A stretch of 5,088 nucleotides of DNA from Fibrobacter succinogenes. GTDB lineage: Bacteria; Fibrobacterota; Fibrobacteria; Fibrobacterales; CADBQJ01. Made by a program: the position numbers and the translations under genes. Shown piece by piece: positions 1 through 5,088 of the stretch (positions are counted from its first letter, which is position 1; each line of letters opens with the position of its first letter). The notes beneath the pieces are model-generated. The model was not told where the DNA came from. It did no database searches and saw only the letters and a program-made list of their open reading frames with translations. The stretch is taken from NCBI GenBank assembly GCA_902796785.1, contig CADBQJ010000019.1, positions 1 through 5,088 on the forward strand, given 5' to 3'.

Positions 1-176
1 AGCGGCTCGCCGTAGGCGAAGTACTCGTCGCCGCCCGCGAGCTCGACGCTCTTGTAGACGCCGAGCCCCTCGTAGACGCGGCCCTTGTCGAAGGCCACCG
101 GCGCCTCGGGGATCTCGTCGACCGAGCAGGCCGCCAGGGCCAGGGCGAGGAGCGCGGCGAAGGGTTCAGCCCGCAT
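1..176 (-). CDS. Predicted lipoprotein, C-terminus cut off by window edge
   Basis: Only the first 58 codons are in the window, so the function is unknown. The N-terminus begins MRAEPF, followed by a short hydrophobic Ala/Leu stretch (about residues 7-16) and a lipobox-like LAAC with Cys17. This is a signal-peptidase II type signal, so the mature protein should be lipid-anchored in the envelope. The n-region has only one basic residue (Arg2), which is weak for an Sec signal. The mature part seen so far is acidic and soluble-looking (SVDEIPEAP, then a Gly/Tyr-rich stretch to the edge) and matches no family I recognise. The start is chosen because a GGAGG lies 6 nt upstream. The start codon overlaps the end of the LytM-like gene by 11 nt, so the two are probably co-transcribed and translationally coupled. 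An inner- or outer-membrane location cannot be decided; Ser at +2 argues against inner-membrane retention by the E. coli rule. Confidence 0.72.
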   Translation of the reverse strand, partial: MRAEPFAALLALALAACSVDEIPEAPVAFDKGRVYEGLGVYKSVELAGGDEYFAYGEP

Positions 177-1224
177 CGGGAGCCTCCGTTCCGCCGCTCC
201 GTCCGGGGCGGGCCTTGCGCCAGAAGAGGACGGGATCCACCGGCTTGCCGTGCATCCACACGCGCAGCGTCGGCGCCGAGTCGCCGGAGGCGCCCAGCGG
301 CGTCCCCGCGTCGACCATGCCGCCCACGCGCACGCCGGGCCGCACTAGGCGCAGCCCGCTCCACTGCGCGTAGATCTCGGGCGGATGGTGCACCGTGACG
401 TTCCACGCGCCGTCCGTCTGGCTCTTCTCGACCACCTGCCCGCCCAGGAAGGAGTAGACGGGCTTTCCCTTGCCCAGATCGGGCCGCCAGCGGGCGCCGG
501 GAAGCGAGACACCCTTCTGCTCCGCGAAGTTCCTCCACGGGCAGGGCATGCCGCGGGCGCATCCCGACGAGTCCACCCAGTTCTCGCCGTCGAGGCGGTA
601 GGAGCGCCATTCGGGGCCGGAGCTCCAGGACCAGGCCTCGGCCTGCCCGTTCGGGGCGACGGCGAACCGCATGTCGAGCGTCTGCCGGAGCTCCTGCGAG
701 GCGAGGAGCCCCTCCACGACGAAGTCGCGGAGCTGCGCCGGGACGCGCGCGGTGTCGTCGACGCAGGACCAGACCGCGCTGTCGGCGAGGAAGTGGTAGG
801 TGTAGCGCGTGCGGCCTTTGCCCAGGGAGGCGCGGTCGACGCGGAAGAGGTTGTCGCACGGGGAGGTCGGCCCCGCGGGCAGAGGCCGCGACGCGGCCCG
901 GGCCTCGCGGTCGCGCGGAGGGGCGGCGGGCGAAGCGGACGGGGACGGCGCGCCCGGGGAGGTCGCCGCCGCGACGGGCGCCTTGGCCTTGGAGGCCTTC
1001 GCCAGGGCCTTGTCCGCGGAAGCGACGGCCGCGGAGGCGGCGGTCGCGGACGCGCTCTCTTCCGAAGAGGGGGCGAAGACGAGGTGGTGGGCCAGCCAGA
1101 TCAGGCCGACCAGCGCGAGAATCCGGATGAGGGGGAACCGAAAGGGGCGGCGGGGTCCGCGATGCCGGCCGAATCCGCTTTTCCGCGGCGATCGGCCGGA
1201 AAAGGCGGAGGAATAGACCTGCAT
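166..1224 (-). CDS. Membrane-anchored protein with degenerate LytM/M23 domain
   Basis: 352 aa. Residues 1-30 are strongly basic (RSPRKSGFGRHRGPRRPFR), followed by one hydrophobic segment at about 32-50, giving an N-in signal anchor with the rest in the periplasm. Residues 52-118 are an Ala/Ser/Pro-rich linker. Residues 121-235 form an unassigned domain with Cys123, Cys154, Cys222 and Cys228, enough for two disulphides. Residues about 240-337 match the LytM (peptidase M23) fold: GKPVYSFLGGQVV, a beta hairpin with VTVHH, LVRPGVRVGGMVDAGTPLG, and a final GKPVDP. The catalytic residues are not kept. The first zinc motif HxGxD reads RWRPD (245-249) and the HxH of PHLHFE reads PTLRVW (318-323). It should therefore not cut peptidoglycan; a binding or activator role like EnvC/NlpD is an inference. 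AGGTGG just upstream supports the start. It follows the STAS gene by 34 nt and overlaps the lipoprotein gene by 11 nt. Confidence 0.82.
   Translation of the reverse strand: MQVYSSAFSGRSPRKSGFGRHRGPRRPFRFPLIRILALVGLIWLAHHLVFAPSSEESASATAASAAVASADKALAKASKAKAPVAAATSPGAPSPSASPAAPPRDREARAASRPLPAGPTSPCDNLFRVDRASLGKGRTRYTYHFLADSAVWSCVDDTARVPAQLRDFVVEGLLASQELRQTLDMRFAVAPNGQAEAWSWSSGPEWRSYRLDGENWVDSSGCARGMPCPWRNFAEQKGVSLPGARWRPDLGKGKPVYSFLGGQVVEKSQTDGAWNVTVHHPPEIYAQWSGLRLVRPGVRVGGMVDAGTPLGASGDSAPTLRVWMHGKPVDPVLFWRKARPGRSGGTEAPDAG
183..187 (-). promoter_or_regulatory. Shine-Dalgarno GGAGG for the lipoprotein gene
   Basis: Read on the minus strand this is GGAGG, 6 nt before the ATG at 176. It lies inside the last codons of the LytM-like gene. 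It fixes the lipoprotein start and supports coupled translation across the 11-nt overlap. Confidence 0.75.
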
Positions 1225-1228
1225 GCTG

Positions 1229-1234
1229 CCACCT
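1229..1234 (-). promoter_or_regulatory. Shine-Dalgarno AGGTGG for the LytM-like gene
   Basis: On the minus strand AGGTGG sits 4 nt before the ATG at 1224, with its AGG core 7 nt away. It lies in the 34-nt gap after the STAS stop codon. No hairpin terminator is visible in that gap, so the two genes are probably one transcript. Confidence 0.55.
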
Positions 1235-1258
1235 GTGGGAAAAACGGGCTCCTATCGG

Positions 1259-2587
1259 TCAAAAGATACCAAAGTAGATCCCGGCGAAGACCACGCCCGC
1301 GAGCGTGTCGAGCAGGAGGAGCAGCACGATGACGACGACGAGCGCCGCGATCAGCTTGCTCTGCTGCTGCGGGACGGGGGCGGCGGCGTCCGGCGCCGTC
1401 TCCCCGGGCCGGGGCTCGGGGGCCTTCCCGCCCTTCTTCGCGGCCCGGGCCGCTTCGCGTTCGGCCTTCGCGGCCAGCTTGGCGGCCTTGGCGGCCTCCT
1501 TGGCGGCGCGAGCGGCCTCCCTGGCCGCGGCCTTGGCGGCGTCGCGTTCCGCGCGGGCGGCCTTCCGGGCCTCCTTGGGCGAGGGTTCCGCGGGAGCGGG
1601 CTGTTCCTCGGGCTTTTCGATGCGCGGCACCGCGCCGTCGTTCTGCAGCCGCTTGGCGACCGCCTCGCCGTCGTCGACGATGGCCTCTTCGACGGCGCGG
1701 ACGGAGATGCGCGTGGTGGCGGGGGACGAGTTGGCGGCGCCGAGCAGGGCGTCGCCCAGTCCGCCTTCCTCGATGGGGAAGACGCGGGTGAGGGGATCGT
1801 CGCCGCGGGAGGCGGGCGACGGACGCGTTCCGTCGAACGCCGCGGTCTCCGCGAGCAGTTCGCTCTCGAGCGCCGGGTCGACCGCGGGGGTTCCGGCGGG
1901 AAGGCCGACGTCGCCGAGGGAGCTTCCCTCCAGCGAGATTCCGTCGGGAGCGGGCGCGGAAGCGGCGGCCGGGCTTTCGCCGAAGACCTCGGCGTCGGAG
2001 CCGAAGACGGGGGCGGCGGTTTCCGGTTCGTCCTCCTCGTCGGGTTCCATCTGGACGGCGGAGGAGGCGGGGTCGAAGGGCGAGGGGGCCGCCTGCGGCG
2101 CGGGCACCGGAGCGGCGGGGGCCGGAGACGGAGCCACGGGCGCGGAAGCCGGAGCCGCGGGCGCGCCGCCCTGCGATTCGCGGAGCAGATGGGCTTCGGC
2201 GGCGGGCGCGGCCTTGGGCGGCACCGCGCCGGTGTTCATCACCTCCACCGAGGCGCTGAGCAGCTCGGGTTCGGAGCGATAGCAGTTGACCAGGCCGTTC
2301 AGCGGGGCGCAGGCCTTCGCGATGGATTCCGTCGGGGCGAGCACGCCCAGGGAGCAGCCGTGGCTCTGGAGCACGCGGCCGATGTGGCCGAGCGCGTTGA
2401 GGGTGTCGCTGTAGATGCCCTCGAGACCGCTGCAGTCCACCACCAGATGGCGCGATCCCGTCTGCACGTGCGACGTGATGGCCTTCAGCAGCTGCTGCGC
2501 GTCGATGAGTCCGATGGGAGTCAACGGCGGGCTGATCAAGTCGAACGAACCGACGGCCCTGCTGTCGCTGAGAGTTTCAAAGTCCAT
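1259..2587 (-). CDS. STAS-domain protein with Ala/Lys helix and C-terminal membrane anchor
   Basis: 442 aa with an unusual order of parts. Residues about 8-115 look like a STAS domain (anti-sigma factor antagonist, SpoIIAA-like): an N-terminal strand pair, the helix LIDAQQLLKAI, the strand RHLVVDCSGLEGI, a loop YSDT at 59-62, and the helix LNALGHIGRVL. Against the family motif DSSG, the phosphoacceptor Ser (Ser60) is kept, but the flanking Asp, Ser and Gly are Tyr59, Asp61 and Thr62. Residues 116-260 are a Pro/Ala linker with an acidic patch (180-190). Residues 263-325 are less repetitive and may be a small conserved element. Residues 338-385 are a long Ala/Lys/Arg/Glu helix (16 basic, 7 acidic) like TolA domain II. 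Residues 411-440 form one hydrophobic segment ending two residues before the C-terminus, so the protein should be tail-anchored with STAS in the cytoplasm. The start is firm: an in-frame TAG lies 12 nt upstream with no other start codon between. The signalling partner (sigma factor, kinase or phosphatase) is not in the window. Confidence 0.83.
   Translation of the reverse strand: MDFETLSDSRAVGSFDLISPPLTPIGLIDAQQLLKAITSHVQTGSRHLVVDCSGLEGIYSDTLNALGHIGRVLQSHGCSLGVLAPTESIAKACAPLNGLVNCYRSEPELLSASVEVMNTGAVPPKAAPAAEAHLLRESQGGAPAAPASAPVAPSPAPAAPVPAPQAAPSPFDPASSAVQMEPDEEDEPETAAPVFGSDAEVFGESPAAASAPAPDGISLEGSSLGDVGLPAGTPAVDPALESELLAETAAFDGTRPSPASRGDDPLTRVFPIEEGGLGDALLGAANSSPATTRISVRAVEEAIVDDGEAVAKRLQNDGAVPRIEKPEEQPAPAEPSPKEARKAARAERDAAKAAAREAARAAKEAAKAAKLAAKAEREAARAAKKGGKAPEPRPGETAPDAAAPVPQQQSKLIAALVVVIVLLLLLDTLAGVVFAGIYFGIF
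1433..1576 (-). repeat. Low-complexity Ala/Lys-rich coding repeat
   Basis: This stretch encodes residues 338-385 of the STAS protein. On the minus strand it is built from near-repeats of GCCAAGGCCGC-type units giving Ala-Ala-Lys and Ala-Ala-Arg steps. It should form one long, net basic helix. The imperfect repeats make length change by slippage plausible. Similar Ala/Lys helices occur in TolA and in some bacterial histone H1-like tails, so either a spacer or a nucleic-acid-binding role is possible. Confidence 0.7.
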
Positions 2588-2593
2588 ACCTAT

Positions 2594-2622
2594 ACTCTAT
2601 TCCCCAAAAACCGCAATGTCAA
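2594..2622 (-). promoter_or_regulatory. Sigma-70-type promoter of the STAS gene, predicted leaderless
   Basis: Minus strand: a perfect -35 TTGACA (2622-2617), a 17-bp spacer (2616-2600) and a -10 TAGAGT (2599-2594; 4 of 6 to TATAAT). Six bases then lead to the ATG at 2587, so the expected transcription start is the A of that ATG. No Shine-Dalgarno is placed usefully: a GGGG lies 14 nt upstream, inside the promoter spacer. The surrounding gap 2588-2656 is AT-rich (28 of 69 bases G or C) against a much GC-richer background. A direct repeat CTTGA, 7 bp apart, overlaps the -35 and could be an operator half-site, though this is weak. Confidence 0.68.
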
Positions 2623-2656
2623 GTCTCAAGAAATTTACCAAACCGCCGCAAAAAAG

Positions 2657-3706
2657 TCACCACCCCCACGGATTGATCCCCAGGGTCACCTGGTGGACCG
2701 CCTTCAGGGCGGGATGGTGGCGGAAGGCGTAGTCGAACCGGAGGAACTCCTTCCAGCGGACGCCGCCGCCGGCGCTCCATTCCGACGGGGACCCGACCGA
2801 GGGGAACCCCGCGCGGAGCGTGACCCAGCGCTCCACGACGAACTCCGCCGCCAGCGAGGAGGCGGAAAGCCACTCCAGCGGCTCCTCCCAGGCCCGCCCG
2901 CCGGCCAGGCGGACGGAATTCGCGGTGTCGGCGACGCTTCCGGAGAACTCGACGCCCGACTTGCCCTGTTCCTGGAAGACGCCCGCGCTCTGCCAGGCCA
3001 GGCGGAGCTGGCCGTAGAGGTAGGGAACGTCGCGCTTCCAGCCCGCGCCGAGGAAGAGGTCGGGCGGCTCGATCTCCTTCCAGCCCGATTCCCAGACCAC
3101 GCCCGAGCCGCTCGCGTTGCGGATCGCCCCCTCGAAGCGCCAGCTATCCGAAACCCAGCCGCCGGAGACGTCGGTCTGGAAGCCGAACCCCTCCTGGTCG
3201 AGGCGGCGCCAGAGGAAGTGGATCGTCCCGCCGACGCGCCAGCGGCCGAAGGCGCGGGCGAAGGCGCCGGTCAGGGCGTAGTCGGCGACGTCGAAGGTGC
3301 GCCATCCCTCCCCTTCGACCTCCTCGCCCTCCGCGACGAGCGGAACGCCGTCGGAGCCGAAGCGGGAGAGGGAGAAGCCGAGCGCGTCGCGTTCGCCGGG
3401 GCGCAGCGTGAAGGCGAGCCAGTCGTGGCGGGAGTCGACGAAGTGCTCGGCGTGCGAAAGGTGGAACCAGCCGCCCGGCGCGTCGAGCAGCGCCGCGGGA
3501 TGCCAGGCGGAGGCGCCCGCCTCGCCCGGGAGGCCCAGGCGGACCCCGCCGAGCGCGGCCGAGCGCGCGTCGGGGACCAGGTCGAGCGAGGAATTCGCGC
3601 CGCGCACCGCCTCGAACGCCGCGAGCGACGCGGGCGAAGCGGCCCACAGCGCGACGAGAAGCGCGCGGGCCGTCGGGCGGAGATGGCGGATCGACCGGAA
3701 TGCCAT
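2657..3706 (-). CDS. PorV/PorQ-like outer-membrane beta-barrel protein
   Basis: 349 aa. The N-terminus has a Sec-type signal peptide: basic residues up to Arg14, hydrophobic ALLVALWAASPASLAA, and likely cleavage after Ala30. The mature start SSLDLVPDARSAALGGVRLG (39-58), followed by ASAWHPAALL (65-74), matches the PorV/PorQ (UPF0164-like) pattern of an Ala-Arg-x-x-x-x-Gly-Gly strand and an Asn-Pro-Ala-x-Leu turn. Here His69 replaces the Asn. Next come the alternating-residue strand GWFHLSHAEHFVDSR (79-93) and FGSDGVP (116-122). The rest is amphipathic strands rich in Trp, Gly and Arg, and the protein ends in an aromatic residue (Trp349), as barrels often do. In Bacteroidota PorV serves type IX secretion, but the family is broader and no other such gene is here, so that role is not claimed. 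A TAA 9 nt upstream in frame leaves 3706 as the only reasonable start. There is no Shine-Dalgarno. It diverges from xerC. Confidence 0.8.
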   Translation of the reverse strand: MAFRSIRHLRPTARALLVALWAASPASLAAFEAVRGANSSLDLVPDARSAALGGVRLGLPGEAGASAWHPAALLDAPGGWFHLSHAEHFVDSRHDWLAFTLRPGERDALGFSLSRFGSDGVPLVAEGEEVEGEGWRTFDVADYALTGAFARAFGRWRVGGTIHFLWRRLDQEGFGFQTDVSGGWVSDSWRFEGAIRNASGSGVVWESGWKEIEPPDLFLGAGWKRDVPYLYGQLRLAWQSAGVFQEQGKSGVEFSGSVADTANSVRLAGGRAWEEPLEWLSASSLAAEFVVERWVTLRAGFPSVGSPSEWSAGGGVRWKEFLRFDYAFRHHPALKAVHQVTLGINPWGW

Positions 3707-3719
3707 TCGGGGTTATCTT
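3691..3719 (+). promoter_or_regulatory. Candidate xerC promoter inside the PorV-like gene start
   Basis: TCGACC (3691-3696; 4 of 6 to TTGACA), a 17-bp spacer, then TATCTT (3714-3719; 4 of 6 to TATAAT). The predicted transcription start is near 3726, only about 4 nt before the xerC ATG at 3730. The -35 falls within the first codons of the PorV-like gene on the other strand. Both hexamers are weak matches. Confidence 0.35.
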
Positions 3720-3744
3720 TTGGACGTCTATGGCGAAAGATACC
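3711..3744. repeat. Inverted repeat in the divergent gene start region
   Basis: TATCTTT (3714-3720) and AAAGATA (3736-3742) are perfect 7-bp arms 15 bp apart. Flanking GG and CC extend the symmetry with one unpaired T on the left. The loop holds a GACGTC palindrome (3723-3728). The dyad covers the 23-bp gap between the divergent starts and the first codons of xerC. It could be an operator for one regulator of both genes, or simply two opposed -10-like sequences. Confidence 0.35.
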
Positions 3745-4665
3745 CAATCCGCCCCCGCCTCCGCCACTCCCGGGGAACTTCGGACCCTCGCGGACCGGTG
3801 GCTCAGGCGCATGGCCTCGATCCGCCGCGCGTCGCCGCTGACCGTCAAGGCCTACGACCGGACGCTCTCCGCCTTCTTCGCCTACCTGGGCGGCAGCCCC
3901 GAACTGGCGGACTTCTCGCTCGTCCAGCTGCGCGGCTACCTCTACGCCATGCACGCCTCCTCCAGCCCCTCCCCCGCCACGCTGGCGCAGACCGTCGCCG
4001 CGCTGCGGAGCTTCGGCAAGTTCCTCCGCTCCGAGGGATTCCTGGAGAGCAACCCCGCGGCCGAGCTGCGCAACCCGAAGCGGGAGAAGAAGCTGGTCCC
4101 CTTCCTCTCGCAGAACGACCTCTCCGCGGACAAGACGCCCGAATTCGCGCCCGACGACGAGCAGGGGCTTCGGCGCAACGCCGAGCTGGAGCTCCTCTAC
4201 GGGTCGGGCATCCGCCTGGCCGAGCTCGCGGGGGCGCGCCGGAGCGACCTGGACGAAGGGCGCCGGCGGCTGACCGTGCTCGGGAAAGGGTCGAAGGAAC
4301 GGGTGGTCCCCGTCACCGGAAGCGCGCTGGAGGCCCTGCGCGCCTACTGGGACTGCCTCGCGGCGAAGGGGGTTCCGCTGCCCGCGAACCCGCCGCTCTT
4401 CGTCAACGCGAACGGGGCGCCGATCGCCATGCGGACCGTCCAGCGCGACGTCAAGGCCGCGCTGCGCGAACGGGGCTGGGACGGCAAGGCCTCGCCGCAC
4501 ATGCTCCGCCACAGCTTCGCCACCCACCTGCTGGAGAACGGCGCCGACCTGATGTCGGTCAAGGAGCTGCTGGGCCACGCGAGCGTCGGCACCACGCAGA
4601 TCTACACCCACGTCACCGCGAAGCAGATGAAGGAAGCCTACGAAAAGGCGCACCCGAGGGGCTGA
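3730..4665 (+). CDS. xerC: Tyrosine recombinase XerC
   Basis: 311 aa from the chosen start, close to the usual ~300. Site-specific tyrosine recombinase that with XerD resolves chromosome dimers at dif. The N-terminal SAM-like core-binding domain spans about 15-105 (SPLTVKAYDRTLSAFFAYL; SFGKFLRSEGFLESNPA) and the catalytic domain about 120-305. All six active-site residues are present: Arg162 (YGSGIRLAEL), Lys186 (LGKGSKER), His257 and Arg260 (PHMLRHSFATHLLENGADL), His283 (LLGHASVGTTQ) and the nucleophile Tyr292 (IYTHV). The ending EAYEKAHPRG is typical of XerC rather than XerD. An in-frame ATG at 3700 would add ten hydrophobic residues (MPFGVIFWTS) and overlap the start of the PorV-like gene. 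The ATG at 3730 gives MAKDTQ and is preferred, although only a weak GGA precedes it. It overlaps the phosphoesterase gene by 1 nt. No integrase-type context (tRNA, att repeats, phage genes) is visible, which favours a housekeeping role. Confidence 0.93.
   Translation: MAKDTQSAPASATPGELRTLADRWLRRMASIRRASPLTVKAYDRTLSAFFAYLGGSPELADFSLVQLRGYLYAMHASSSPSPATLAQTVAALRSFGKFLRSEGFLESNPAAELRNPKREKKLVPFLSQNDLSADKTPEFAPDDEQGLRRNAELELLYGSGIRLAELAGARRSDLDEGRRRLTVLGKGSKERVVPVTGSALEALRAYWDCLAAKGVPLPANPPLFVNANGAPIAMRTVQRDVKAALRERGWDGKASPHMLRHSFATHLLENGADLMSVKELLGHASVGTTQIYTHVTAKQMKEAYEKAHPRG
4656..4661 (+). promoter_or_regulatory. Shine-Dalgarno GAGGGG for the phosphoesterase gene
   Basis: GAGGGG at the end of xerC, with its GAGG core 5 nt before the ATG at 4665. 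It supports that start and translational coupling through the TGATG stop/start overlap. Confidence 0.7.
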
Positions 4666-5088
4666 TGGCGATCTGGGCTCTCTCCGACCCGCATCTCTCG
4701 CTCTCCGCCCCCGACAAGGGGATGGAGGTCTTCGGACCGCAGTGGAAGGAGCACATGCGGCGCATCGCGCGCAACTGGCAGCGCGTCGTCGTCGACTCCG
4801 ACGTGGTGCTGATGCCCGGCGACGTCTCCTGGTCCGCCTCGCTGCAGCAGGCCGCGCCCGACCTGAAGTGGCTCGACTCGCTTCCCGGAACGAAGGTGCT
4901 GGTGCAGGGGAACCACGACCACTGGTGGGGGCCGATCGGGAAGACGCGCGCCGCCATGCCGCGGACGATCCGGCTGATCCAGAACGACGCGCTGCGGCTC
5001 GGGAAGTTCGTCTTCTTCGGGACGCGCCTCTGGGACAGCCCCGACTTCTCGACCGCCGAGGCGGTGGACTGGAACACGCCCGACAAGA
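4665..5088 (+). CDS. Calcineurin-like metallophosphoesterase (CT488 type), C-terminus cut off
   Basis: 141 codons are visible before the right edge. The metal-binding motifs of the calcineurin-like phosphoesterase superfamily appear in order: DPH (Asp8, His10), PGDVSW (Asp53) and GNHDHWW (Asn83, His84). The C-terminal histidine motifs lie beyond the edge. The start MAIWALSDPHLS, the following MEVFGPQW, and the spacing up to PDLKWLDSLPGTKVLVQGNHD resemble the family named after Chlamydia CT488. This is a cytoplasmic two-metal phosphoesterase whose physiological substrate is, to my knowledge, not established. Pro9 sits where many members have Leu (SDLH). It follows xerC with a 1-nt overlap and a good Shine-Dalgarno, so it is co-expressed with xerC; nothing visible suggests a shared pathway. 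Confidence 0.9.
   Translation, partial: MAIWALSDPHLSLSAPDKGMEVFGPQWKEHMRRIARNWQRVVVDSDVVLMPGDVSWSASLQQAAPDLKWLDSLPGTKVLVQGNHDHWWGPIGKTRAAMPRTIRLIQNDALRLGKFVFFGTRLWDSPDFSTAEAVDWNTPDK

Noticed and set aside
1262..1270. AAAGATACC also found at 3736-3744
   Set aside because: One copy is the last codons of the STAS gene and the other the first codons of xerC. Two 9-bp matches in coding sequence are probably chance.
385..1332. Plus-strand open frame of 315 codons opposite the LytM-like gene
   Set aside because: The minus-strand protein has a membrane anchor, a LytM-like domain and a Shine-Dalgarno. The plus frame is Arg/Gly-rich shadow.
2650..2696. Possible terminator after the PorV-like gene
   Set aside because: Six T's follow the stop on the minus strand, but the best nearby stem (CCAGG/CCTGG, 2680-2693) lies about 25 nt before them inside the coding sequence. 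The geometry does not fit an intrinsic terminator.
3700..3729. Upstream ATG at 3700 as the xerC start
   Set aside because: It would add a hydrophobic MPFGVIFWTS unlike XerC N-termini, lacks a ribosome-binding site and overlaps the start of the PorV-like gene.
1223..3841. Long plus-strand open frame of 872 codons
   Set aside because: It lies antisense to the STAS and PorV-like genes, crosses their AT-rich intergenic gap, and reads as low-complexity Arg/Gly-rich protein. This is typical of shadow frames in GC-rich DNA.
3271..4653. Minus-strand open frame of 460 codons opposite xerC
   Set aside because: The plus strand encodes XerC with all six catalytic residues. The antisense product is Arg/Gly/Val-rich without family features.
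3730..4665. Tyrosine recombinase as a mobile-element or integron integrase
   Set aside because: The XerC-type C-terminus, normal length, and lack of att repeats, tRNA, cassette or phage genes favour the housekeeping recombinase.
4613..5086. Minus-strand open frame at the right edge
   Set aside because: It is antisense to the phosphoesterase, whose DxH, GDxxW and GNHD motifs are in order.

Overview
This is a very GC-rich, gene-dense bacterial chromosomal segment, about 70% GC by eye, with long shadow ORFs opposite the real genes. The protein families are a PorV/PorQ-like outer-membrane barrel, a lipoprotein, a LytM-fold envelope protein, a chromosomal XerC-type recombinase and a CT488-type phosphoesterase. 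Together they point to a Gram-negative of the FCB/PVC side of the tree. Fibrobacterota-like or a related GC-rich lineage is my best guess, at low confidence. I see no transposase, phage gene, tRNA, rRNA or CRISPR array.

Layout. Four genes lie on the minus strand and are read right to left: a PorV/PorQ-like outer-membrane protein (3706-2657), a membrane tail-anchored STAS-domain protein (2587-1259), a membrane-anchored protein with a catalytically dead LytM/M23 domain (1224-166), and a lipoprotein whose start overlaps the previous stop and which runs off the left edge (176-1). Two genes lie on the plus strand: xerC (3730-4665) and, overlapping its stop by one base, a metallophosphoesterase that runs off the right edge (4665-5088). 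The two arms diverge from a gap of only 23 bp (3707-3729).

How the genes fit together. The STAS gene has its own strong-looking sigma-70-type promoter (TTGACA, 17 bp, TAGAGT). Its predicted transcription start falls on the A of the start codon, so its mRNA is probably leaderless. The STAS, LytM-like and lipoprotein genes then follow with a 34-nt gap and an 11-nt overlap, as in an operon. Genes inside the two operons carry Shine-Dalgarno sequences, while the genes at transcript starts (STAS, PorV-like, xerC) lack convincing ones.

The most unusual content is the STAS operon. It encodes an N-terminal STAS domain with an altered phosphorylation loop, a long Pro/Ala linker, a TolA-like Ala/Lys helix and a C-terminal membrane anchor. 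Next to it is a LytM-fold protein that has lost the zinc-binding histidines, as EnvC-type amidase activators have. A cytoplasm-to-envelope signalling or cell-wall control module is a reasonable hypothesis but is not shown by the sequence. The xerC-phosphoesterase arm looks like ordinary chromosome housekeeping.
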